Origin: Anisodus tanguticus
Taxonomy: Eukaryota; Streptophyta; Magnoliopsida; Solanales; Solanaceae
NCBI GenBank assembly: GCA_034509755.1
Contig: CM067546.1
Coordinates: forward strand, 16,350,615-16,414,614
DNA: 64,000 bases
Direction of reading: 5' to 3'
Below the pieces are notes generated by a model. It saw only the letters and a program-made list of their open reading frames with translations, searched no databases and had not been told where the DNA came from. Positions 43,875-54,597 of this stretch are shown here, one piece after another. The position numbers were made by a program, and so were the translations under genes. Every line of letters begins with the position of its first letter. The stretch's first letter is position 1.

Positions 43875-45743
43875 ATGGTAGCAATCTACATAGAAGCCCA
43901 TGTAGAATACAAACCCAATAAGTTAATGAAACAAAAGATATTTATTGATAGTGGAGCAGACATGTGCTTGGCACGAAAAGAATTTTTAGAATAACATAAG
44001 TGGAAAAGGTCTAGGACATATAGAATAAGAGTAACAGGATTTAACGAACAAACCAAAGAATTAGACACTATAGCTGAAAATGTAAGAATAGTGTTAAATA
44101 AGACCATATTTAGATTACCAATAATATACCAAGACAATAATATGAGTCAACAAGTATTATTAGGAAATAACTTTTTAGATTACTTCAAAACCCAAGTTAT
44201 AAATAATAACACCTTAAGCTTACAAACACCTTAAAACAGATGGATCATATTAAAAAGAATACTCCCGATACAAACATTAAAATTATGTAATAGGATAAAT
44301 CGAAACAATAATCTTCAAATATTAAAAGAAAAATACCTTGGAATGTTAAAAATGAATTTTGGAGAAAATCCAATACAATTATGGGAAAAAGAAAAAATAT
44401 ATGCGGAAATAAAATTAATAATTCCTGATGATATTATCAGATGTAAACCTATTCGATATAGCCCAACAAATCAAAAATAATTCGAAACGCAATTAAGAGA
44501 ACTACTAGATTTGAAACTAATACAAGAAAGTAAAAGCTCACATAGTAGTCCAGCTTTCTTAGTAAGAAAACATAGTGAACAAAAAAGAGGAAAAGCTAGA
44601 ATAGTCGTAGACTATAGAGAATTAAATAAGAAGACAATATTTGATGGATATTTTTTACCATATAAAAGAAACCTTATTAATAGATTAGGAAATAAGAAAT
44701 GGTTTAGTAAGTTTGACTGTAAAAGTGGATTTTGGCAAATAAAACTAACCAAAGAATCAAAACCTTTAACAGCTTTCAGCACCCCTCAAGGACATTATGA
44801 GTGGAATGTATTACCCTTTGGACTAAAAAATGCACCTCAAATATTTCAAAGAAGAATGGACCAAGTGTTTAAAAAATTAACAGAATATTGTATAGTATAT
44901 GTCGATGATATATTAATATACAGCGAAACCTTGGGAGATCATATTAAACACCTAGAAGAATTCATAAAAACTATAAAACGACATGGAATCTTACTATCAG
45001 AAAAGAAATGCGAAATCTTTAAAGATAATATAGAATATCTAGGATATATAATAGGTAAGGAAGGATTCCAACTTTAGGAACACATAGTAACGAAGATTAA
45101 GAATTTTAAAGATAAACTAGAAAATAAAAATGAAGTACAGCAGTTTCTAGGAATAGTAAACTATGCCTCAGATCATATAAAAGACTTACCAGCCCTAAGA
45201 AAGCCATTACAAGATTTGATCAAGGGAAAAAACAAGACTTTTGAATTGACAGAGAAACAAGATAAAGCTATAAAAGATATTAAAGAAAGAGTAACAAATT
45301 TACCAAAACATAGAATACCAACAGATAAGGACCAGTTAGAACTATTTACAGATGCCAGTGACATAGGATGGGGAGCAGTCCTCATAGCTTATGACAAAGA
45401 AGATATAGACAAAGAAAAACCATTAATATGCGGATATGGAGGTGGAACTTGGAAGCCCAATGAAAAGAATTACCATATCAATGAAAAAGAATTATTAGCC
45501 GTAAAATTTGGAATAAAAAGATTTCATTATCATTTATTACCAGTAAAGTTTGTTGTCAGAACTGATAACACCCAAGTAAGAACATTTATTACTAATAAAA
45601 TAGACCCATTACCAGAATTAAATAAAAGAAGAAAATGGCAATCGTTCTTCTATTGTTATGATTTTATTGTTAAAAATATATCTGGAAATAAGAATCTTCT
45701 AGCTGATTTCTTAAGCAGATATCAGGATGTCACTCAACAGTGA
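43875..45743 (+). pseudogene. EPRV2 Pol: protease, RT, RNase H (four stops)
   Basis: The ATG at 43875 is four bases after the coat stop. A retropepsin comes first, with active site IDSGAD near 43950 and LLGNNFLDYF near 44160. RT covers about 44400-45070 with SSPAFLVRKHSEQKRGKAR, VLPFGLKNAPQIFQR and YVDD at 44898-44909. RNase H covers about 45330-45740 with LFTDASDIGWGAV, NEKELLAVKF and ADFLSRYQ. All parts stay in one frame, which is broken only by stops: TAA 43992-43994, TAA 44232-44234, TAA 44478-44480 and TAG 45075-45077. The end at TGA 45741-45743 overlaps the TAV start by 17 bases. Decay by point mutation only suggests a fairly young copy. Confidence 0.93.
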
Positions 45744-46812
45744 CAACTTTGAAGACTATATCAACAATATAATAAATGAAGTTATCAGCAGCAACCAAGT
45801 CATGGCAACCAAGATACAAGAATTGGATGAAATACTCAAACAAAATAATAGCCTTATCAGCCAATTGAAGGAATGCCTGTTGGACTACCAGATTTATAAA
45901 AATCTAAGAAACTCTCCAAAAGATAACATGGAGACTACAAGCTTTCCTACCCTCGGTTCAAGACTAGCACACCTACCATCAACATCCCAAATACCAACAT
46001 CCCAATTACCAACATCACAAATATTATCTATGGCTGAGAAATTAACATTCTCACTAGAAATCATTACCACCTATGAAGCCATTACTAAATACTACACCTA
46101 CAAATCCAACCCCAATATATTACGAGCCTCAAGATTTAGTAAGTATCCAAGATATTTATGTCTTGAGAAAACAGACCCAAATGTAGCCTATAAACTTTTT
46201 AAATATGGATTCCTTGACAAAATTATGGTAGATGACTCCCTTAACAGCATATCGAAATTACCAAGTACTATATACCAATCGGTCCAATCCATGAAAGAAA
46301 CATTCGGACCAGGAATTTATGGAATACAAATATTTGATGCCTCCACAGATCTAACAGGGAAACCTATTGTTCTATGCCAGCTGTTCAAAGTAGGAAGGAA
46401 TACTAACATCACTGGAGATAACACAGACTCCAAAAAAGAGATGCCATGCAAAATAAATCAATTTCAAGATTGGCTAAGCAACAAGAGAGCCATCGGACTA
46501 GCAACTCTAGCAGGAAGACTAGAAGACATGATAAAAGCAGGCAAAGCAAGTATCATTGGAACTACCAAAGGAGGAGAAGTGGAAGAACTAGTTACAATAT
46601 ACTATAATCATGACATAGTAATCCAAGATACAGTAGAACTAACAAACATGATGAACAGAATAATAAATTTGAAACATAAGCATGCCAAGGAAACGATAGA
46701 ACAATATCAAGCTATAACCAAGCAAAAAAGAAAACCAATAGCTCTACGAGATATGAGTATAAAACAAGTTATGAGCATAAAAGAAGAAGGACCCAGTGAT
46801 CCATTCTCATAA
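45727..46812 (+). CDS. EPRV2 transactivator/inclusion-body protein (intact)
   Basis: A complete ORF of 361 codons. In caulimovirids this protein forms the inclusion bodies in which virus assembles and allows re-initiation of translation along polycistronic RNA. Visible: a helical N-terminus (MSLNSDNFEDYINNIINEVI), a Thr/Ser/Gln/Pro linker with short repeats (SQIPTSQLPTSQ), and the conserved core with PRYLCLEKTDP, YGIQIFDASTDLTGKPIVLC and KGGEVEELVTIYYNHD. The same core is found, broken, in EPRV1. It is the longest undamaged viral gene here. Whether it is expressed in the plant cannot be told from the sequence. Confidence 0.9.
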   Translation: MSLNSDNFEDYINNIINEVISSNQVMATKIQELDEILKQNNSLISQLKECLLDYQIYKNLRNSPKDNMETTSFPTLGSRLAHLPSTSQIPTSQLPTSQILSMAEKLTFSLEIITTYEAITKYYTYKSNPNILRASRFSKYPRYLCLEKTDPNVAYKLFKYGFLDKIMVDDSLNSISKLPSTIYQSVQSMKETFGPGIYGIQIFDASTDLTGKPIVLCQLFKVGRNTNITGDNTDSKKEMPCKINQFQDWLSNKRAIGLATLAGRLEDMIKAGKASIIGTTKGGEVEELVTIYYNHDIVIQDTVELTNMMNRIINLKHKHAKETIEQYQAITKQKRKPIALRDMSIKQVMSIKEEGPSDPFS

Positions 46813-48108
46813 TAGCATAATAGCCTGGTGGGGAATAATGTAGTTTTACTACAAAACCCATCATACCAGTTCATCAAAATTCATGTAGTTTGACTACGTG
46901 GTATATCAGCATAATAGCATAATAAATCGGCCCAATATGATACATCACATGAGCCTAAAGTGATATTAGCATAAAAAAAAAAAATTAAAAAAAAAAAAAA
47001 TTGAAAGTGACTTATCAGCAAAAGAGAAGAAAAAGATGGAAAAGAAAAAGAAAAGATGAAAGTGACAACAGAAAAAAAAAAAAAAAAAAGAGGAAGAAAA
47101 AGAAAGAGATGACAGAGACAGCAACGGAGAAAAAAGAGAAAGAGATGAAAGAGACAACAACGGAGCAAAAAGAAGATACCAAATATATCAACAAGGATGA
47201 CAAGAAGACAAGAATCAGACAAGATATCATGAAAATAAAGTTTTCTTTATAAATGTAATAAATTAGTTTATAGCAAAAAATAGTAAGAGTCGCCAAATAC
47301 TGTAGCACCACAGTAAAGGTTGCACAGTAAAGGTCGCACAGTAAAGGGCATAATACTGTAGCACCCCGATGTTATCTATATAAAGAGCCTCATTGTATCA
47401 GTTGAGAACAAGTTTTTTCGAAATATAAATTCTCTCTTTGATATCTCTCTCTCTCGAGAAAAATACTCTCTCTAAAATTCAGAAATCTAATAGCTTCATA
47501 TTAACCAAAAATCATGTTTAGCTAAAAACCTTATATCAGTCTATAATCCTGACAGAGTAATAATATAATCTAAGAAGATCTACTTCAAAAGATCATAAGA
47601 ACAAGAAATAAACTTTGAAGAATATATAATTAAACGCATATTAGTTTAAGAACCTTGACTCTTGCTGGAATCATTGAAAAGAACTGTAGAGACTTCCTAA
47701 GCACCTAGGCCATAGTACCCGTAACGCGAGGAAGCAAGAAAGGGGAAGGCTGCCAGGGTGAAGTTGAGGTTTCCGGTGATCCGAAGATTACTGCAAAAGG
47801 TATGGTTCATTTACTAGTATGTTTTAATTATGTATTTGATAAGTTTAATTCTGTGATTATGATTATTGATAAGTAGGACCTCTATGATTATGATATTGAG
47901 AATCTGGAAGAGATTATAGATTGATTTAAATTAAAAATGGTTTTAATACTTGTGTTACTTGTATTTATAATATTTGTTTGTTATTACCTTGAATATAACT
48001 ATTTTAAATTCCGCAATGATCGTAATATTAGAAATAATAGTGTAAATACCACCGATGTTCTTCCCTCTTTAGGGTTATCAGGTGAGGAAGAGATCCACTC
48101 CGAAATTG
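46813..48108 (+). promoter_or_regulatory. EPRV2 large intergenic region
   Basis: Non-coding region after TAV. It contains GTAGT...ACTAC palindromes at 46840-46852 and 46885-46897, a purine tract of about 200 bases (46970-47180, runs of A and GAAAAAG), repeats of CACAGTAAAGG (about 47309-47345), a TATA box at 47376-47385, an AATAAA at 47607-47612 and a leader that ends at CCGAAATTG. EPRV1 continues from that same point into the primer site. The Lys-rich open frame in the purine tract is not a gene. Confidence 0.8.
47376..47385 (+). promoter_or_regulatory. TATA box of EPRV2 pregenomic promoter
   Basis: CTATATAAAG, followed by AGCCTCATTGTA; same context as 13153 in EPRV1. Confidence 0.75.
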
Positions 48109-48270
48109 CCCCGGACAAACTGTGTTCATCAGCCTCTCTGTATATGATTTTGTATCCACTTGGCTGCGAAAGATATAGCATTGCCCCAGTAGAAGTCCTG
48201 ATTGTAGTGCGGTAGCCCAAGAGTACAAATGGCAAACGTCTGTGCCAATACTTGTAATTATCAACCATCT
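48109..48270 (-). pseudogene. Ogre integrase core fragment (minus strand)
   Basis: From 48270 down the minus strand reads MVDNYKYWHRRLPFVLLGYR and TTIRTSTGA, the end of the integrase catalytic core in Tat-lineage elements. After that it loses similarity for about 60 bases (positions 48109-48170), which may be filler DNA, and meets EPRV2. The start is fused by a deletion near 48255 to sequence from far upstream in pol. Confidence 0.82.
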
Positions 48271-49135
48271 CGATGTTTCATCCAACCTGGTTTTGGCTTG
48301 TTCTAAAACATGCTTCAATTCTTCCAGTTGTGAGTCTTCCTCATATTCTTCGAAGTCTTGTTCGTTGTTTGGGACTTTGTTTGCTTGTTTCATTATATGT
48401 CACATATTATCGATAAATTTATTAGTTTGCATGATGAAAGAGAAAAGAAAATTATTTAAACAAAACGGATTTTAAAATAGCAAAAGCAATGCAGATTTGT
48501 CTTTTTAAGCTTTCAAAAGGTGGAGGCAAAACACATTAAATGCATAGATGTGGTTCAGGCCTTAATCTGAATCGCATTGTTTCATTAAACATTAACTAAA
48601 TTAACTAGTTTCCGGGAGAAACAAGGCCGGGGCACATGTCCAATTTTCCCAAAACATCTACTTGCTCTGCATCCCAAATGGTTGAGTCTTTAGCGTAATC
48701 ATCGAGAATCACATTGCATTCTGCTTCTTCTTCAGCAATGAAAAAACTTTTGAATCCCCCAACGAGGTTGGCTGCATTGTCCTCCTTTGATTCCTGAGGG
48801 GCGCATACTTTGACAAATGACTGACCTAGAGGTGGAACAGGCTTTGGTTAAGGAATATCTCTCTTCCTTTAGAGATTGATTGATAAGACTTTTCTAAGAA
48901 AAGATGGTGCTATGACCCGCGACTTTGGAGGAAGTACTTCTACTCCAAACGGTGCCCTCACTTGGATTGTAATCATAGGGGTGATAAAGGCCGATGATTC
49001 AACATTTTCCTCTCTATGGACTGGCACAATGGTTCCTTCCAAGTTGTGTTCTTCATCAACAGTAATCATATTTACATTGGCATCGTCATGATTTGGCAAA
49101 GGGTTATTGTTTACATTAGAGGAAGGTCCTTTCAG
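48256..49135 (-). pseudogene. Ogre protease/linker region (minus strand)
   Basis: Minus-strand pieces: PNHDDANVNMITVDEEHNLE and VQVRAPFGVEVLPPKSRV-like text at 49099-48869, the usual lead-in to the Tat protease; an acidic stretch at 48860-48610 (FKSFFIAEEEAECNVILDDY); and an Asp/Glu-rich stretch at 48393-48260 (NEQDFEEYEEDSQLEELKHV). No D-T-G or RT motif is present. The RT, RNase H and first half of integrase are deleted. Confidence 0.65.
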
Positions 49136-50727
49136 TTAGATAACTCTTTCTTTGATTAATGCCTCGATTTTGTCTCTAAGGGCATAGCAATTTCCAGTGT
49201 CGTGTCCAGGGATTCCGGAGTGGTATGCGCAATGCTTAGTCTCATCGTGCCATTTTGGAATAGGATTTGGGACATTTCCTGGGATGGGCTGGAGTATTCC
49301 AGCGATTCTCAGCCTTTCATACAACTGGGCTCGAGGTTCGGCTAAAGGTGTATAGGTTTTGATTGGCTTTCTTTCGTGTTTCGCACGGGGTCTGGGTGCA
49401 TTTGGGGGATGGACTCGTGGCTGAGGTAAGTATGCGGGCTGATATTATGGGGGATTCAGATAGGTTAGCGCTCGAGGCAGGCTATATATTGGCTGGGTAT
49501 GGTAGACAGGTAGGGACCAGGTGGGTATTGATAGTAAGGCTGAGGGCTTTGGGCGTATGGGCAATAATAGGAAGGCTGAGGATTTTGGGTATTTTGATTG
49601 TAGTAGGGAGGTTGGGGTGATGGCCTTTGGTAATTTGACATTTGATTTGGCCTATGTTTTTGAACCGTCATGACAGGGGACACTCAGTCTCTCTTCCTCT
49701 TTATTGCTCCCCCAAATGAGTCCGACTGAATTACCTCACTTGTTGCTTGTAACGCTACAAAGTTTGTAATTCTTCCAATTCTGATACCTCTTCTATGAAA
49801 TCTCTCATTCTTACAACTTCATGGAAACTCCGTCCTATGACGCTTATCATTCTTTCATAGTAGGTTGCGTCTTTCAAAGATTGTACAAAAAGAGTGGTCA
49901 TCTTACTTTCCGCTATCGGGGGTTGAACTTTTGCTGCTTTTACCCTCCACTTCATGGCATATTCTCTGAAGGTCTCTGTGGGTTTCTTTTCCAACTTCAT
50001 CAGATAAAATCTATCCAAGACTGTGTCAGTGTTGAACTTAAATCTCTCTACGAAATCTTGTGCCATCGTGCCCCAATTACGCCATTTCCGCAGGTCTTGG
50101 CTCCCGCACCAGTCGAGTGCATCTCCTGTCAAACTTCTTACGAACAACTTTGTTATGATGGCTTGATCTTTACCTACCCCAACCAGTTTGTCGCAGTACG
50201 ATCTTAAATGAGAGTGAGGATTTCCCTTCCCATCAAACAAGTCAAATTTTGGCACCTTATATCCGACCGGCAATTCAATGTCAGGATGCATGCAGAGATC
50301 TTCATACTCGAGTCCCTCATATCCCTTGCTGGTTTGGATGTTCTTGAATGCTTCTTTTAGGCTATGAATTTCTCTCGCCACACTTTCATCGGTTTTGATC
50401 CTTACTTGCCTTCCCATCTTTTCATACTTGCCAGTTTCCTGAAGAGCCATGTTTGGTATTGCGGTAGTAAAAGGTTGAGCTTCCAGTACATATACTAGCG
50501 GCACATACTGCTTGCTGTGACCAGCGATGTGTGCCATCAATATGTGCTGGGCTGCCGGGTGATTTTGCGTGGAAGGGGTGTTTTGGATGAGTGGGGTAAT
50601 TTGGGTATGTGAAGTAGTGAAGGATGCCATATGATTTTGTAGCGGGCTTTGTTGTGGACTGGCTTGTGGGTCAGTATGCTGCGGATTTGTTATGCTTAGT
50701 GGCAAATTTTTGGGGAGGTTTTGGGGA
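49136..50727 (-). pseudogene. Ogre gag, C-terminal part (minus strand)
   Basis: Structural protein of the element's particle. The frame at 50727-49755 runs from a Pro/Gln/His-rich stretch (NLPKNLPLSITNPQHTDPQA) to the gag core: VGYKVPKFDLFDGKGNPHSH, DALDWCGSQDLRKWRNWGTM, FREYAMKWRVKAAKVQPPIA. It stops at about 49755. The Pro/Tyr/Gln-rich tail follows at 49683-49465. The knuckle-like ETKHCAYHSGIPGHDTGNCY is at about 49240, before ALRDKIEALIKERV. The N-terminal part lies beyond the solo LTR at 54293-54597, and the frame is continuous across that insertion. Confidence 0.87.
50723..50727. repeat. 5 bp target duplication of solo LTR, left
   Basis: GGGGA, repeated at 54293-54297. Confidence 0.9.
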
Positions 50728-53700
50728 TGTCGCGCCCTATTTTCCACCTTGCTCCGCAAGGTCAAAACTGAGCACGACGTATACGGTGTTCAGGTGATTC
50801 CTGGGTATTGAGGGTTGAGGAGCCGCCACCTAATTATTTTTACGGTGAATTAGGACACCTAAATATTAAACTAAATGTTGCAATATAACTCCAATTCTAA
50901 GGTCTGCGAAACTAATGAGATTCTAGGTAAGGGTTCTTTATTATCCTAAAGGGAAGGGGTTAGGCATCCTTTAAGATCCGCTAACTTGCGGTTATCCGGT
51001 CAAACTCAGGTTATTTATTGTGCTAAAAATGCATGTTTAAAAGGTATGAAGTTTAAGGAAAGGATTTTGCAAATAATTTGATTTAAAAAGGATGCATTTT
51101 TACCAAATTGCATGGCTATGTTAAAAAATTAGTTTGTTAAAAATATGTATTTTTGCATGACATAACTTATAAAGTGTATGTAGGAAAACATACATTTGTA
51201 AAGCATTATTTATCATATATACATGTAGAGTTGAGAATATTCATAACAAATAGATATAAAATTCATTCGTTTACAAAAAATATGTATTTGGCGATTTAAT
51301 AATAAAAGTAAATTTTATGAAAATCTTTCAATGTTGCAAATCGGATAAAATGCAAACCTTATTTTTTAGGATTAAAGAAATTGAATAATAGATTGCCAAA
51401 TTATTTTTTGAAAGATATTAAAACATGCATAATGAACCTAAAAAATAGAACAAAGTAACTAGAGGCTAAGTTTGGAACACACAAGACGGCCCTAAACAGA
51501 TAAAGCTAGCGGTTGGTTTCCAATTCAAACGAGCCTAAGAAATAAACTAACGGCAGTTAGACTATCCTATTCATTCATCTATTCGCAGCCTAATTATTCT
51601 AAGCATTCTAATGACAGTACATAATTAAATAATTATTACAACCCAAATGATAATGAAAGACAAATTTAACAATAAACAGAAGCAGCGGCTAGGACGGATG
51701 ACGATATCATCGGCACCCTATTTGTTTTGAAGTTCCGAGACCGGAGAATGCAATGAACACAGATGTGGTTCTTCATTTTGGACGAAGTCATGATGAGTCT
51801 CATAACGAGACTCTTCGTTCCTCCCGATGCATTTCATGTAAATAAAAGAAAAGAAAAGGATTAGTAGACGGAACGAAAATATAAACATAAATAATTTACG
51901 AAAAGTAATATGTTGTTGGGGCTCAAATTTGATACACAAACATATATCTAAGTTCATGATTTTTAAAACATGAAAATAGGTAAATATATACATAGGTTAC
52001 AAACATATAATTTTCAGACTTGAAGGAAGGAAACCCAACCAATCCAATATGCGATAAACCCCATTAACAGGTATTCATATTTATACATATGCAAGCCCAT
52101 GTTTAACACACTTAGATCATAGAGCGCAAATAGCCATGACAATGAACAATGACAACATATAATTCAACATAATGAATTAAGTCCAACAAACATCGGATTT
52201 TTATTACACATACTTAGAAATGAACTAAATGGGCATAAAGTAACGTAAAGTGGCTAAACATGATTAATAATTAACGTAATAGATTCTAACATCAACCATA
52301 GTCTAATTAATCATGATTAAACATGCTCAACTGTTGAAACTAAAGATCATAAACAACCATTAATATTTATTAAACATTTCTCAATGCTTAATCTAATAAA
52401 CATAAACAAACTTTAACCTAATTAAACATGACTAACAACTAATTCTAACAATCGCCCACATCAACCAAACCTTTACACCAAACAGTATACACATTCAAAC
52501 TAAAATAATACTAATCCAAACATTAACTCAAAAACGTAAACCAAGCACAACATTGATAAATATCCGTAATCAACTAAACAAGTTAGTAAAATTACTACAG
52601 TAGCAGGTATTTAATCAATCCACATCATGATTCCTTAAGCAGATACTAAATAGCATTTTCAATATATTATACTTAAGTATGATATTAATATTGGGGTTTA
52701 ACAGAATATACAAAGCACATCTATACTATAACAATTAACCAAACAAGCTATCGTACTCAATATAATTTAGACATTAAAAACGCAATAACATGAACGAACT
52801 ACCAACTGATCAACACAACAAAATAAATATAAGATGCAGAAAATAAGTAGAGAGGAGAGGTAGTTTACGGACCTTCTCCGGGTAGCGAACCGAGGCGTGT
52901 TTCGAATCGTCGAATCCGCTCGGAGATGTTAGGATTCTTATTTATTTTTTCTGATTTTGAATTCTGATTTTCTCTGAAATAGAATTCTGTTTTCTGATTT
53001 TTGGATGTTCGACCCGACCCGACCCGGCAGTGACCCGACCCCGAACAAAAAAAACAGTAAAAAATAGCTTTAAAATCCAGATTCTTCAACACTAAAAAAA
53101 CAATAATTTCGACCTATATTTCGGAATCTTTAAGTTGAAGAACACATGCAAGAACAAACAACTCTTAAGCAGATTTCGGATTGTTTTTTTTTAGTGAACA
53201 ACAACACAAACAAAATACAATGCAAACCTTTAAGAAGATTTCGGATTTCTTAAACATAAATTTCGGACCTAAAAAAATGATCCAAAAACTCTAAAAATTG
53301 ACCCCCCAAATCAGTGAGCAAGGGGGGGTTTTTATAGATACTCACCCCAACATTCAACCCCCTCATACCCCCTTAAAACGAATTCAAATTTCAAAATAAA
53401 GGGGGAACAAAAATCTGATTTTTGGGGCGTGTTCTTGGGGCATGTGTTGCAGAAAGGTGATGGGGTAGATTGGTGGTGTCAGGCAGCGGTGTGGCGATTG
53501 GTGGTGTCAGGCGTAGGGGCGGCGACGTGGGGGGTAGGGTGGCGGCCAATGGGGGTTGTTAGGTTTAGGTTTTTTTTTCTTTTGTTTTTGTTTTTTTGGG
53601 TTTTGGAGGTTTGAGAGTTGAATAAAAGGGTTGGGGTGATGATGTTGGGCCGGGTTCGGCTGATGGCCGGGTTCGGCTGATGGCCGGGTTCGGCTGATGG

Positions 53701-54292
53701 CCGGTTGGGCCTGGCGGGTGGGCTTCGGTGGTGGGCTGTGGGAAAAAGGGGGTGTTGGGTTTGGTAAAAGGGGTTTTGGTTGGGCCAAAAAAAAAGGGGA
53801 GTTGAATTGGGTTTGGCCGAAAATAAGGAAGGGGGTTGGGCTTTGGTTTGGTTAGGGGAATTGTTTTGGGTAGGAATTGTTTTGGGTTGGGAAAATAAAA
53901 TGGGTTAGAAATTGTTTTGGGTTAAAAAATATATAAAAGGGGTTTAACATTAAAAATATTATTTTTGTTTTGTAAAAGATGAGAATTATTTAAAATAACA
54001 TAACGATGTGATAATAATAAAAATATAATATTTGCGAAATGTTTAATGCTTAATAAAAAATGGAAATGCGATGCAATTTTGCGAGAATAAAATAACATAG
54101 AATTTTCGGATAAACTTATGATTATGATAAAAAATGCAAATGATAGTAAAAAGTGCAAATAATAATAATAAGAGAATAATAATATATATACACACGCATG
54201 TATGTATATAGATTAAAATTGTTTTGAGGTGTTAAAAAATATTTAAAATTGCAAATAAATTGGAAAAGACGGGACAAAATTGGGTGTCAACA
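50728..54292 (-). mobile_element. Solo LTR of a related Ogre/Tat subfamily
   Basis: A 3,565 bp LTR without internal sequence. On the minus strand it starts TGTTGACACCCAATTTTGTC and ends TAGGGCGCGACA. The exact 5 bp duplication GGGGA on both sides shows that a whole element inserted here and later lost its interior by LTR-LTR recombination. It aligns with the 31218-36020 LTR at both ends but differs a lot in the middle, so it is another subfamily. GC-rich GTTCGGCTGATGGCCGG repeats lie at 53648-53702 (three copies). Open frames such as 53507-53788 are not genes. Confidence 0.92.
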
Positions 54293-54597
54293 GGGGAAAT
54301 GGCGGTTCTTGAGATGAAAAAGTTTGCGGTGCAATTGCATTCGTCCCTTGTTCAGGGAGTAGGGTATTGACGCTAATGGACAAGTTCGTGAGATTTTGGA
54401 GCCGCTCAATCTTAGTCTGCATGACTGCCATCTGTTGCAACAGTTGGGCGATGTATTTTTCCTGGACGGTAGTATCTCCCCTTTCTGAAGGTTCTGATTC
54501 ATCTCTCGGAAGAGTGATAAGTCTCAGGCCAGTCTGTTCGGATGCACCTGAATCAATCATTTCGTTGAATGATCGTGCCTTTGATCTCGTGAAGTAG
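54293..54597 (-). pseudogene. Ogre gag, N-terminal part (minus strand)
   Basis: The minus strand from about 54597 reads FTRSKARSFNEMIDSGASEQ, then LRLITLPRDESEPSERGDTT and a helical stretch (YIAQLLQQMAVMQTKIERLQ), reaching the solo LTR at 54292 inside a Pro-rich segment. The continuation is at 50727 downward. I did not find a convincing ATG; the segment may start at the Met of NEMIDSG or further upstream. Confidence 0.75.

Larger units (their letters stand above)
38725..48108 (+). mobile_element. Endogenous pararetrovirus copy 2 (EPRV2), near complete
   Basis: A 9.38 kb caulimovirid genome inserted in the integrase of the Ogre-like element. Gene order on the plus strand: small ORFs, movement protein, two small ORFs, coat protein, Pol, transactivator, promoter region, primer site edge. 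Separate movement, coat, Pol and TAV cistrons recall caulimo-, soymo- and rosadnaviruses, while the RT block reminds me more of solendo/cavemovirus-type nightshade EPRVs; I leave the genus open. Successive ORFs overlap or nearly touch (stop/start overlaps at 38877, 39483, 41125, 41803 and 45727). Breaks: four stops in Pol, a double stop and a frameshift in the coat gene, one stop in the second small ORF, and no ATG for the movement protein. No target duplication is visible. Confidence 0.93.

Noticed and set aside
43875..45743. Programmed readthrough of the stops in EPRV2 Pol
   Set aside because: The stops are at different positions from those in EPRV1 and lie within conserved domains, so they are decay.
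47001..47252. Lys/Glu-rich 83-codon ORF in EPRV2
   Set aside because: Lies in a purine tract of the promoter region with no homologue in EPRV1.
53507..53788. Pro-rich 93-residue minus-strand ORF
   Set aside because: Inside the solo LTR in G-rich simple repeats; no support for a gene.
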